Below the pieces are notes generated by a model. That model worked only from the letters and a program-made list of their open reading frames with translations, had not been told where the DNA came from and searched no databases. A program made the position numbers and the translations under genes. 64,000 nucleotides of DNA from DATBLE01 sp036555585 (lineage in GTDB: Bacteria > Actinomycetota > Thermoleophilia > Gaiellales > Gaiellaceae), in the NCBI GenBank assembly GCA_036555585.1, contig DATBLE010000027.1:62001-126000 (forward strand). Reading direction: 5' to 3'. The number at the start of each line of letters is the position of its first letter. Position 1 is the stretch's first letter. Shown in pieces: positions 15,410 through 23,067 of this stretch.

Positions 15410-17275
15410 TCAGGCGAGCGCCGCGGAGATCGCGTCCAGCGCCTCCGGGTTCTCGACCGACGACATGTCGCCCGGATCGCGGCCGAGCGCCGTCGCCCGC
15501 ACCGCCCGTCGCACGATCTTCGCAGAGCGAGTCTTGGGCAGCGCGGGGACGAAGACCACGCGGTCGGGGGCGAAGGCCTTGCCCAGATCGGCTGCGACGA
15601 GCCCGGCGATCTCCTCCTCCGACGCCGCCGAGCCGGGAGCGAGCACGCAGAAGACCCAGGCGACCTCGCCCTTCACCTCGTGCGGGACCCCGACCGCCGC
15701 CGCCTCGGTCACGGCCGGATGCGCGACCGCCGCCGACTCGATCTCGGCCGGCCCGATCCGCTTGCCCGCGATGTTCAGCGTGTCGTCGGAGCGCCCGTGG
15801 AGGAACCAGTAGCCGTCGGCGTCCACCGAAGCCCAGTCGCCGTGCGTCCAGATCCCGGGGAAGCGCCGCCAGTAGGTCTCGAGGTAGCGCTCGGGATCGC
15901 CCCAGAAGCCGCGCGTCATCCCCGGAAAGGGCCTACGGCATACGAGCTCGCCCACCTCGCCCGTGCCGGCCACCGAGCGTCCGTCCGGATCGACCACGTC
16001 CATCGCCATGCCGAGCGCGGGGCAGCCGACCGAGCACGCCTTGATCGGCTCCGCCGGCGACGAGCCGAGGAAGACCGCGCCGACCTCGGTTCCGCCCGTG
16101 ATGTTGACGATCGGGACGCGCGAGCCTCCCACGTGCTCGAAGAGCCAGCGGTACGGCTCGGGGTTCCACGGCTCGCCGGTGGTGATGAGCACGCGCAGGG
16201 AGGACAGGTCCGCCCGGGGCTCCCCGTGCGGGATCAGGGCGCGAACGAGGGTCGGCGAGCAGCCGAGGATCGAGACCCGCTCCTCCTCGACCATTCGCCA
16301 CATGCGGTCGACCGGCCAGTCCGGGGCTCCTTCCGCGAACACGAGGGTCGCGCCCATCGCCCCGCAGCCGACGACGGTCCAGGGGCCCATGATCCAGCCC
16401 ATGTCGGTGGAGAAGTGGACGACGTCGTCGGGATGCGTGTCGGCCTGGTAGCACGCCTCGCGCGCGATCGAGATCAGGAAGCCGCCCTGGACGTGGATGA
16501 CGCCTTTCGGCCGCCCGGTCGTTCCCGAGGTGTAGGTGAGCAGGTAGGGGTGCTCGGCGTCGACCGCGAGCGGCTCCAGCGTCCCGGGACAGGCGGCGAC
16601 CTCGTCGTCCCACGGAGCGACGACGACGTGCTCGAGGGTGGGCGCCTCGCGGCGCGCCTGCTCGAGGATCGCGAGCATGGGGACGGCCTTGCCTCGCCGG
16701 AGCGACGTCTCGGCGGTGATCGCCACCTTCGCCTCCGAGTCGACCAGGCGCTGCGCGACCGCCGGCGCCGCGAATCCCGAGAAGACCGGGACCTGCACCG
16801 CGCCGACGTGGGCGCACGCGTGCGAGGCGATCGCCACCTCCGGCGACATCGGCAGGTAGATCGCGACCCGGTCGCCCGGCCGCACCCCGAGCTCGACCAG
16901 CCGCTCCGCCAGCCGAGTGACCGCGTCGGAGAGCTCTAAGAACGTCAGCTCCCGCCGCGCGCCGTCCTCGCCGCGGAAGACGGCGGCGGTCCGGTCGCTC
17001 CGCCAGCGGTGGACGCAGTTCCAGGCGATGTTCAGCTTCGCGCCGGAGAACCACGTCGTCCACTCCGGGCCGCGCGACGAATCGAAGACCTGCGTCCACG
17101 GCTCGAAGAGCTCCACGCCCGTGTCCTCGACCGCCGCGGGCCAGAACCACTCGGGCTCGTCGATCGACCTCGCGACCAGCTCGCGGTAGCTCGAGATCCC
17201 GTGCCTGCGCATCAGGCGCACGACGTTGAGGCGCTCGAGCACTGCTTCGGTCGGCGTCCAGACGACGTCTGTCAC
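15410..17275 (-). CDS. Acetyl-CoA synthetase-like acyl-CoA ligase (AMP-forming)
   Basis: 621 residues. The adenylate-forming P-loop is YTSGTTGRPKGVIH, followed by the A5-like NITGGTEVG and A7/A8 region WTHGDWASVDADGYWF ... GRSDDTLNIAGKRIGPAEIE. The catalytic C-terminal Lys is in LPKTRSAKIVRR. The N-terminal WFSGAKLNIAWNCVHR matches the acetyl/propionyl-CoA synthetase branch rather than medium-chain ligases. GTG 17275 has a TAGTGT box 7 nt upstream. The nearby TetR palindrome lies just upstream of that box and may regulate it together with the MFS gene. Confidence 0.88.
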   Translation of the reverse strand: MTDVVWTPTEAVLERLNVVRLMRRHGISSYRELVARSIDEPEWFWPAAVEDTGVELFEPWTQVFDSSRGPEWTTWFSGAKLNIAWNCVHRWRSDRTAAVFRGEDGARRELTFLELSDAVTRLAERLVELGVRPGDRVAIYLPMSPEVAIASHACAHVGAVQVPVFSGFAAPAVAQRLVDSEAKVAITAETSLRRGKAVPMLAILEQARREAPTLEHVVVAPWDDEVAACPGTLEPLAVDAEHPYLLTYTSGTTGRPKGVIHVQGGFLISIAREACYQADTHPDDVVHFSTDMGWIMGPWTVVGCGAMGATLVFAEGAPDWPVDRMWRMVEEERVSILGCSPTLVRALIPHGEPRADLSSLRVLITTGEPWNPEPYRWLFEHVGGSRVPIVNITGGTEVGAVFLGSSPAEPIKACSVGCPALGMAMDVVDPDGRSVAGTGEVGELVCRRPFPGMTRGFWGDPERYLETYWRRFPGIWTHGDWASVDADGYWFLHGRSDDTLNIAGKRIGPAEIESAAVAHPAVTEAAAVGVPHEVKGEVAWVFCVLAPGSAASEEEIAGLVAADLGKAFAPDRVVFVPALPKTRSAKIVRRAVRATALGRDPGDMSSVENPEALDAISAALA

Positions 17276-17282
17276 GCGGCCA

Positions 17283-17288
17283 ACACTA
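17283..17288 (-). promoter_or_regulatory. -10 box of the acyl-CoA ligase gene
   Basis: TAGTGT, 7 nt before the GTG at 17275. Confidence 0.45.
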
Positions 17289-17291
17289 CCT

Positions 17292-17311
17292 CTGTTAGTC
17301 TGCACTAACAG
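17292..17311. promoter_or_regulatory. Probable TetR operator between acyl-CoA ligase and MFS genes
   Basis: Perfect 8-bp inverted repeat CTGTTAGT (17292-17299) and ACTAACAG (17304-17311) with a CTGC spacer. It covers the -10 region of the MFS gene (TAGTCT 17296-17301) and its last base is the first base of the MFS GTG. The linked TetR gene at 18720 is the obvious candidate ligand. Confidence 0.65.
17296..17301 (+). promoter_or_regulatory. -10 box of the MFS-TetR operon
   Basis: TAGTCT, 9 nt before the GTG at 17311, embedded in the operator palindrome. Confidence 0.4.
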
Positions 17312-18720
17312 TGCGCGCGAAGATCCTCGCCAGCTTCCTCGACGACGAGCATCGCAAGTGGTGGACGCTCGTCGCGGTCGCTTTCGGCCTGTTCATGATC
17401 ATGCTCGACAACACGGTCGTGAACGTCGCCCTGAAGTCGATCCAGGACGACCTGAACGTCAGCATCGCCTCGCTCGAGTGGGTGGTGAACGCCTACTTCC
17501 TGACGTTCGCCGTGCTGATGCTCTCGGGCGGCAAGCTGGCCGACCGCTACGGCCGGCGCCGCCTCTTCATCATCGGGCTGGCGATCTTCACGGCGTCGTC
17601 TCTCGCGTGCGGCCTGTCGACGAGCGGCTCGACGCTGATCGCCTTCCGGGCGGTCCAGGGGGTCGGCGCCGCGATGATGAACCCGGCGACCCTCTCGATC
17701 ATCACCGCGACGTTCCCGCCGAGGCAGCGGGGCACGGCGATGGGCATCTGGGTCGGCGTCTCCGCGGTCGCGCTCGCGCTCGGCCCGATCACGGGCGGCC
17801 TGCTCGCCGAGTACGCACACTGGAGCTGGATCTTCTTCATCAACGTCCCGATCGGGCTGATCGCGATGGTCGCGGCGCGGGTCGTGATCAAGGAGTCGAA
17901 GGACACCTCGAAGGAGCAGCGGCTCGACCTGCCGGGGCTCGCCTCGTCCGGCATCGCCCTGTTCGCGCTCACCTACGCCCTGATCGAGGCCAATAACAAG
18001 GGCTGGACGTCTGCCGAGATCCTCGCGCTCTTCGCGATCGCGATCGTCGGCTTCGCCGTCTTCGTCCTGCTCGAGCGGCACCAGCGCAATCCGATGCTCG
18101 ACCTCTCGTTGTTCCGCAACCGGACGTTCTCGGGGGCGAACCTGACCATGGCGCTGGTCGCCCTGTCGATGTTCGGCGTCTTCTTCTACGTGTCGCTGTT
18201 CGTGCAGGGCGTGCTGCACTACTCGCCCGTGAAGGCGGGCGCGGCGTTCCTGCCCATGACGCTCTGCATCATCTTCTTCGCGCCGGTGGCCGGGAAGCTC
18301 TCCGACCGGATCGGCAGCCGCTGGCTGATGGGGACCGGGATGCTCCTGGTCAGCCTCTCGCTCGTCCTCTTCTCGCTCCTCGACGCGAGCTCCGACTTCT
18401 GGAACCTCCTGCCGGCGCTGCTCGTGGGCGGGGCGGGGATGGCGATGGCGATGACGCCGACGACCGCGGCGGCGATGGGCTCGGTTCCGGTGGACAAGGC
18501 CGGGGTCGGCTCCGGTGTCCTGAACAGCATGCGCCAGGTCGGCGGCTCGCTCGGCGTGGCTATCTCGGGCGCGATCCTCGGCTCGTACGCGACGTTCGTG
18601 GAAGGCTTCCAGGCGGCCCTGCACGTCTCCGCCGGCATCGCGTTCGCCGCCTCGATCGTCGCGTTCGTGACGGTCCGGCAGGTGTCGCACCAGCGGCAGG
18701 TCGCCGTCGAGATGGGCTGA
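17311..18720 (+). CDS. MFS drug/solute exporter, DHA2 (EmrB/QacA) family
   Basis: 469 residues with about 14 membrane helices. TM1 carries the DHA2 signature FMIMLDNTVVNVALKSIQ and loop 2-3 has GGKLADRYGRRRLF (motif A). Motif C is seen as GVSAVALALGPITGGLL. Such proteins export drugs or metabolites by proton antiport. The substrate is unknown. GTG 17311 is used; no ribosome site is visible, consistent with a leaderless mRNA. Its TGA shares one base with the ATG of the TetR gene (TGATG). Confidence 0.92.
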   Translation: MRAKILASFLDDEHRKWWTLVAVAFGLFMIMLDNTVVNVALKSIQDDLNVSIASLEWVVNAYFLTFAVLMLSGGKLADRYGRRRLFIIGLAIFTASSLACGLSTSGSTLIAFRAVQGVGAAMMNPATLSIITATFPPRQRGTAMGIWVGVSAVALALGPITGGLLAEYAHWSWIFFINVPIGLIAMVAARVVIKESKDTSKEQRLDLPGLASSGIALFALTYALIEANNKGWTSAEILALFAIAIVGFAVFVLLERHQRNPMLDLSLFRNRTFSGANLTMALVALSMFGVFFYVSLFVQGVLHYSPVKAGAAFLPMTLCIIFFAPVAGKLSDRIGSRWLMGTGMLLVSLSLVLFSLLDASSDFWNLLPALLVGGAGMAMAMTPTTAAAMGSVPVDKAGVGSGVLNSMRQVGGSLGVAISGAILGSYATFVEGFQAALHVSAGIAFAASIVAFVTVRQVSHQRQVAVEMG

Positions 18721-19316
18721 TGGCCGCGAGGCTCCCGGCCGAGGAGCGGCGCGCGGCGGTGCTGGACACCGCGTGCCGCGTCTTCGCGCGCTGCTCGTAC
18801 CGCGGGGCGACGACCGCGGAGATCGCCAGGGAGGCCGGCGTCACCGAGCCGATCCTCTACCGCCACTTCGCGTCCAAGCAGGCGCTCTACCTCGCGTGCA
18901 TCGAGACCGCGTGGCAGCGGGTCCGCATCGCCTGGGACGAGGCGGTCGCGGCCGAGCCCGACCCGCGCGCGTGGACCCAGGCGATGGCGACCGCGTTCTT
19001 CGAGTTCAAGGAGCAGCGCTCCGCGGTCGCCCAGCTCTGGCTGCAGGCGCTGACCGAGTCCGGCGACGACCCGGAGATCCGCCGCTACCTGCGGCGGCAC
19101 CTGCGCGACGTACACGGCTTCGTGGCCGACGTCGTCGCCCGCTGCCAGGCGGCGGGGGCGATCCCCGCCGAGCGCGACGCGCGGGCGGAGGCCTGGATCT
19201 TCATCGCCGTCGGGCTGTTGACCGCCGTCGCCGGCCGCCTCGGCGGCCTGCCTGCGAACGACCTCGCGCGGATCAGGGCGTCGCGCCGCGCCTGGTTGAC
19301 CGGCTCGGCCTCTTAA
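18720..19316 (+). CDS. TetR-family repressor
   Basis: 198 residues. The N-terminal HTH (about 12-58) reads VFARCSYRGATTAEIAREAG then VTEPILYRHFASKQALY, a standard TetR fold. The helical C-terminal domain would bind the inducer. It is translationally coupled to the MFS exporter and is expected to bind the palindrome at 17292-17311, giving autoregulation of exporter plus regulator. Confidence 0.92.
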   Translation: MAARLPAEERRAAVLDTACRVFARCSYRGATTAEIAREAGVTEPILYRHFASKQALYLACIETAWQRVRIAWDEAVAAEPDPRAWTQAMATAFFEFKEQRSAVAQLWLQALTESGDDPEIRRYLRRHLRDVHGFVADVVARCQAAGAIPAERDARAEAWIFIAVGLLTAVAGRLGGLPANDLARIRASRRAWLTGSAS

Positions 19317-19320
19317 GACC

Positions 19321-19355
19321 GAGAGCCCCGGCTGCGGCCCCCGGGGCTCTCTTCT
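19321..19355 (+). terminator. Intrinsic terminator after the TetR gene
   Basis: Perfect 11-bp stem GAGAGCCCCGG / CCGGGGCTCTC with a 9-nt loop, followed by TTCT, starting 4 bp after the stop codon. Confidence 0.85.
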
Positions 19356-19456
19356 GATCAGACTTCCCCTGACAGCGGCCCTGGTCGTTCCTGCGGCGGG
19401 CGCTGTCGAAGTGACACGACTATAGAAGCCATGTCCGACCTTGTCAAGTAGGCAGA

Positions 19457-19484
19457 TGAAGCATTTTCCGCTAGGCTTGCTTCA
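19457..19484. promoter_or_regulatory. Inverted repeat around the XRE-TPR promoter
   Basis: TGAAGCA (19457-19463) and TGCTTCA (19478-19484), centres 21 bp apart, flank a possible -10 box TAGGCT (19472-19477); TAGGCA at 19449-19454 would be a -35 with 17-bp spacing. A likely autoregulatory site for the XRE protein. Confidence 0.4.
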
Positions 19485-19498
19485 CCAAGGAGAGGCGC

Positions 19499-20842
19499 AT
19501 GGACAGGGCTATTCAGGGGACGCGCCCGGGACGGGCGGAGGGGAACGGTGAAGTCGGGCAGCGTCTCCGCTCGCTGCGGGTCGCCGCCGGGCTCACCCAG
19601 AGCCAGCTTGCGGGCGGCCGCTTCTCCAAGGAGTACGTCAGCCAGATCGAGCGCGGCAAGACGCGGCCGACGCCCGAGACGCTGGAGTGGCTCGCCGGGC
19701 AGCTCGACGTCGACCCCGCGTACCTGATCGGCGGCGTCAGCGCCGAGGAGCGCGGACGCGTCGAAGCCGCGCTGTCGCGGGCGGAAGCCCTGGCCGAGCA
19801 GGGGGAGCACGCAGCCGCCGCGGCCGCGTTCGCCGCCGGCCGCCAGGCGGTGGCCGCGACGGCGGCCGACGATCTCGAGCTGCGCTCGCTGCTCGGCGAG
19901 ACCTCGGCGCTCGCGCAGTCGGGCTCGGTCCAGGAGGCGCTCGGGCTGCTCGAGCGTGCCCGCGACCTGGCCGAGCGGCCGTCGTTCTCCGACGTCGACC
20001 GAGCCGCCGTGCTGCTGCGGTTCGGCATGTGCCGCTACCACCTTTCGAGCATCTCGAGCGCGATCGCGCTGCTCACCTCGGCGCTGGAGCTCGCGGATCG
20101 CTCGAGCCTGCCGTGCGACCAGCTCCGCGGCGACATCCTCGACTGGCGCTCGCGCTGCTACCGCCGCCAGCGCGACTGGCAGGCGGCCCGCGAGGACGTC
20201 GAGCGCGCGCTCGAGCTGGCGGAATCCGCGCGCGACCGGCGGTCGGCGGCGCGGGCCTACTTCCAGGCGTCGCTCGTCGCCGAGCGCGAGGGCCACTGGC
20301 TGCTCGCCCGGACGTACGCGGAGCGCGCCCGCGGCTACTACGAAGAGCTGGAGGACCGGGCGAACGTCGGCCGGCTCCTGAACAACCTCGGCGGCCTGAA
20401 CTTCACGCTCGGCAACCCCGGGCGGGCGGTCGAGCTGCTCACGAACGCGCACCAGGTCGCGCTCGAGGCCGGCGACGAGCCCGAGGCCGGTCTGGCCATG
20501 TGCTCGCTGGCACAAGTTCATCTGGACGTCTCCGAGGCGGCACTGGCCGAGGATGAGGCGTCGAAGGCGCTGACGCTCTTCGGCGACCGGCCGGACTACC
20601 TCCAGGGAATCGGCACCGCGCAGCTCGTTCTGGGCCGCGCGCTGCTCGAGCAGGATCGCTTGATCGAGGCTGAAGAAATGCTTGCCGCTGCCGATAGAAG
20701 CTTCGAGCAGTTGTCGTCGGTCAGCCACCGGGCTGCGGCCTGGGTCGCACAGGGCGATCTCGCACAGAAGCGCAATGCAGATCGCGAGGCGGCCCGCCTC
20801 TACCGGCGGGCAGCCGAGGCGCTGCAGGACTTCCGCTTCTAG
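19499..20842 (+). CDS. XRE-family HTH regulator with tetratricopeptide repeats
   Basis: 447 residues. An HTH_3/XRE domain (about 20-77; GLTQSQLAGGRFSKEYVSQIE, with the second part RGKTRPTPETLEWLAGQL) is followed by a long helical TPR array (about 85-440) with repeats such as ARTYAERARGYYEELED and NNLGGLNFTLGNPGRAVELL. This is the layout of RRNPP-type peptide receptors such as NprR, in which the TPR groove binds a short peptide. ATG 19499 follows the ribosome site AAGGAG (19487-19492). Immediately downstream is an 11-codon ORF with its own strong ribosome site. Confidence 0.88.
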   Translation: MDRAIQGTRPGRAEGNGEVGQRLRSLRVAAGLTQSQLAGGRFSKEYVSQIERGKTRPTPETLEWLAGQLDVDPAYLIGGVSAEERGRVEAALSRAEALAEQGEHAAAAAAFAAGRQAVAATAADDLELRSLLGETSALAQSGSVQEALGLLERARDLAERPSFSDVDRAAVLLRFGMCRYHLSSISSAIALLTSALELADRSSLPCDQLRGDILDWRSRCYRRQRDWQAAREDVERALELAESARDRRSAARAYFQASLVAEREGHWLLARTYAERARGYYEELEDRANVGRLLNNLGGLNFTLGNPGRAVELLTNAHQVALEAGDEPEAGLAMCSLAQVHLDVSEAALAEDEASKALTLFGDRPDYLQGIGTAQLVLGRALLEQDRLIEAEEMLAAADRSFEQLSSVSHRAAAWVAQGDLAQKRNADREAARLYRRAAEALQDFRF

Positions 20843-20844
20843 CC

Positions 20845-20895
20845 GAAAGGAGACAAGCCGTGGTGGTCAAGGCCTATTCCGACGGCCCTCGCTAG
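20845..20895 (+). CDS. Possible 11-residue peptide gene paired with the XRE-TPR regulator (with its RBS)
   Basis: The ribosome site GAAAGGAG (20845-20852) lies 7 nt before GTG 20860. The frame reads V-V-V-K-A-Y-S-D-G-P-R-stop and ends at 20895. The same GAAAGGAG element precedes the genes at 46561, 52264 and 60384, so the site looks genuine. It begins 2 bp after the XRE-TPR stop. A peptide signal is the attractive reading, but there is no export sequence, and a short leader or a decayed gene start would look the same. Confidence 0.35.
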   Translation, partial: ERRQAVVVKAYSDGPR

Positions 20896-21063
20896 TCGCG
20901 CATCCGGTCGCGGCCGGCCGGGATCTCGACTCGAGGAGGTGCATCCGCTGCAGCTCCTCGTCGTGCCGGTTGCGGCGCTGGCAAATCGCGGCTTGTAGAG
21001 GAAGCAAGAGTGGTGCCGGAGGCGCCGGGCGGGGGACGCTCGGCGCCGATCTGGCACGGTCCG
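20896..21063. other. Intergenic region before selD
   Basis: Holds a weak 19-codon GTG frame (20939-20998, hydrophobic, GGAGG directly against the start) and no convincing gene. The selD promoter box follows at 21064. Confidence 0.5.
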
Positions 21064-21069
21064 TACGAT
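21064..21069 (+). promoter_or_regulatory. -10 box of selD
   Basis: TACGAT, 6 nt before GTG 21076; it decides the start in favour of 21076 over the in-frame GTG at 21010. Confidence 0.5.
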
Positions 21070-21075
21070 CCAGTC

Positions 21076-22101
21076 GTGGCCGTGAAGCTGACCGAGCTCG
21101 TCACCTCGGGCGGCTGCGCGGCCAAGTACCCGGCGGCCCGGCTCCAGGAGCTCCTCGCGGGCTTCGTCCCGGCCGAGGCCGAGGACCTGCTCGTCGGCCT
21201 CTCCCCCGCCGACGACGCCGCGGTCTACCGTCTCGACGACGAGACCGCGCTCGTCTTCACGCTCGACTTCTTCCCCCCGCTCGTGGACGACCCGCGAGCG
21301 TTCGGGACGATCGCGGCGACGAACGCGTTGAACGACGTGTTCGCGATGGGCGGCCGGCCGCTGCTCGCGCTCTCGATCGCCGAGTTCCCCGAGGAGCTGC
21401 CGCAGGCGACGGTGACGGCGATCCTCGAGGCTGCCGACGAGCAGGTACGCGAGGCCGGCGCGATCCTGGCGGGCGGGCACACGATCCGGGACCGCGAGCC
21501 CAAGTACGGGCTGGCCGTGGTCGGGACCGTGCACCCCGACGGGGTCTGGCCGAAGTCGGGGGCGAAGCCGGGCGACGCGCTCTTCCTGACGAAGCCGCTC
21601 GGCACCGGGCTCGTCCTGCACGGCGCCCAGCGGGGCCTCGCAGGGGCCGCCGACGTGGACGCCGCGGTCGGCTGGATGACGTCCTTGAACCGCGACTGGG
21701 CCGACGTGCTGCGCGCCTTCCGGCCCAACGCGGTGACCGACGTGACCGGCTTCGGGCTGCTCGGGCACGCCTACGAGATGGCCGAGCGGAGCGGCGTGCG
21801 GCTCGTGCTCGAGGCCTCCGAGTGGCCGGTCCTCGACGGAGCCCGCGAGGTGGCCCGCGCCGGGGAGCGCACGGGCGGCGACAGGCGCAACCGCGACTTC
21901 GCGGCGGAGCACGTCGGCATCGGCGCGGCCGTCGAGGAGGCGCTGGTCACGGTCGGCTGGGACCCGCAGACCGCCGGGGGCCTGCTCGTCTCGCTCCCTG
22001 CCGACAAGGGCCCTGCCCTGCAGGCCGAGTGGGACGCCAGGAGCCTGCTCGCACGGCGCATCGGCCGAGTCGAGGCAGGCGTCGGGGTGGACGTGGTCTG
22101 A
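21076..22101 (+). CDS. selD: Selenide, water dikinase (selenophosphate synthetase)
   Basis: 341 residues, the usual SelD length. The catalytic pair Cys14/Lys17 is in SGGCAAKYPA (cysteine form, codon TGC). ATP/metal-binding Asp residues are in LSPADDAAVY and FTLDFFPPLVDDP, and ALNDVFAMGGRP, AILAGGHTI and VTGFGLLGHAYEMA are SelD core motifs. It makes selenophosphate for selenocysteine or 2-selenouridine synthesis. No selA, selB, selC or mnmH lies in the window. It is followed after 20 bp by ctaA, which has its own promoter box. Confidence 0.95.
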   Translation: MAVKLTELVTSGGCAAKYPAARLQELLAGFVPAEAEDLLVGLSPADDAAVYRLDDETALVFTLDFFPPLVDDPRAFGTIAATNALNDVFAMGGRPLLALSIAEFPEELPQATVTAILEAADEQVREAGAILAGGHTIRDREPKYGLAVVGTVHPDGVWPKSGAKPGDALFLTKPLGTGLVLHGAQRGLAGAADVDAAVGWMTSLNRDWADVLRAFRPNAVTDVTGFGLLGHAYEMAERSGVRLVLEASEWPVLDGAREVARAGERTGGDRRNRDFAAEHVGIGAAVEEALVTVGWDPQTAGGLLVSLPADKGPALQAEWDARSLLARRIGRVEAGVGVDVV

Positions 22102-22108
22102 CCCGGTC

Positions 22109-22114
22109 TACACT
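22109..22114 (+). promoter_or_regulatory. -10 box of ctaA
   Basis: TACACT, 7 nt before GTG 22122. Confidence 0.5.
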
Positions 22115-22121
22115 CGGACAC

Positions 22122-23054
22122 GTGCACGTCGAGACCACGCGCCTGTCGCGGTTGCGCGCGTTCGAGCTCTCACCGGCCGCGTTCAGGCGGCTGGCGATCC
22201 TGTCGGTCGCCGCGCTGTGGCTGATCGTCTCGACGGGCGCCGTCGTCCGCCTGACGAGCTCGGGGCTCGGCTGCGAGCACTGGCCCGGATGCCAGCCCGG
22301 CCAGCCGTTCCCGGAGAAGGGCTACCACTCCTACATCGAGTTCGGCAACCGGATGGTGGCGAGCGTGACCATCGTCCTGACGCTGGCGCTCGCCGTCGGC
22401 TCGTGGCTGACGCGCGGGCTGCCGCGATGGGTGCGCTGGCTCGCCGTCGCGACGTTCGTGGGCACCGCCGCGCAGGCGCCGCTCGGCGCGATCACCGTCT
22501 ACGCGCATCTGCACCCCGCGCTCGTGATCCCGCACCTCCTGCTCTCGGTCGCGGTGCTGGGCGCGGCAGTGGTCGTCGGCCTGGAAGCGGCCGCGCTCGG
22601 CCGGGGCCACGCGGAGCCCCTCGACCGCGAGCCGCGGCTGGCGGGCCTCGGAGTCGGAATCGCCTGCTTCGCGCTGCTCGCCTCGGGGACGATCGCCACG
22701 GCGGCCGGGCCGCACTCGGGCGGGAAGGACGTCTACCGGCTCTGGCGGCTGCATCCCGCGCTGCTGCTCCACGGCACCGCGGTCGCGGTCCTCGGCTGCA
22801 GCCTGATGTTCCTGATCGGGTACCTGCTGGCCAGGCGCTCGGCGATCGGCGCTCGCTATGCCGTCGGCGCGGTGGGGCTGGCCGGGCTGCTCCTCGTCCA
22901 GATGGCGCTGGGCGACATCCAGTACCGGACGCATCTCCCGTGGGGTCTCGTCCTCGTGCACGTCGCGGTCGCCGCGACCGTCTGGGCGGCCACGGTCGCG
23001 TTCGTCGCCCTGATGTGGCGGCCGCTCGCGGCCGTCGAATCCCGTTCGACGTAG
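22122..23054 (+). CDS. ctaA: Heme A synthase (COX15/CtaA family)
   Basis: 310 residues with about eight membrane helices. The first loop contains TSSGLGCEHWPGCQPGQPFP with the family cysteines, then IEFGNRMVAS with the conserved Glu-x-x-x-Arg near a heme-ligand helix. Further histidines sit in AHLHPALVIPHLLLS, RLHPALLLHGTAV and LVHVAVA. The enzyme oxidises the heme O methyl group to heme A for aa3-type cytochrome oxidase, implying aerobic respiration. GTG start, probably leaderless. Confidence 0.94.
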   Translation: MHVETTRLSRLRAFELSPAAFRRLAILSVAALWLIVSTGAVVRLTSSGLGCEHWPGCQPGQPFPEKGYHSYIEFGNRMVASVTIVLTLALAVGSWLTRGLPRWVRWLAVATFVGTAAQAPLGAITVYAHLHPALVIPHLLLSVAVLGAAVVVGLEAAALGRGHAEPLDREPRLAGLGVGIACFALLASGTIATAAGPHSGGKDVYRLWRLHPALLLHGTAVAVLGCSLMFLIGYLLARRSAIGARYAVGAVGLAGLLLVQMALGDIQYRTHLPWGLVLVHVAVAATVWAATVAFVALMWRPLAAVESRST

Positions 23055-23057
23055 ACT
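23052..23057 (+). promoter_or_regulatory. -10 box of the PAC2 gene
   Basis: TAGACT, 10 nt before ATG 23068; its TAG is also the ctaA stop codon, so chance is possible. Confidence 0.35.
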
Positions 23058-23067
23058 GGACCGCTTC

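Noticed and set aside
14744..16939. 731-codon plus-strand frame over nadE and the acyl-CoA ligase
   Set aside because: Shadow of two well-defined enzymes; composition is typical of antisense frames.
20939..20998. 19-codon hydrophobic frame (GTG) after the XRE-TPR gene
   Set aside because: GGAGG touches the start codon, leaving no spacing; less credible than the 11-codon frame at 20860.
22097..22108. GGTCTGACCCGG near ctaA, resembling half of the GGGTC repeat
   Set aside because: Only one partial arm and no hairpin; it is the selD 3' end plus the ctaA promoter.
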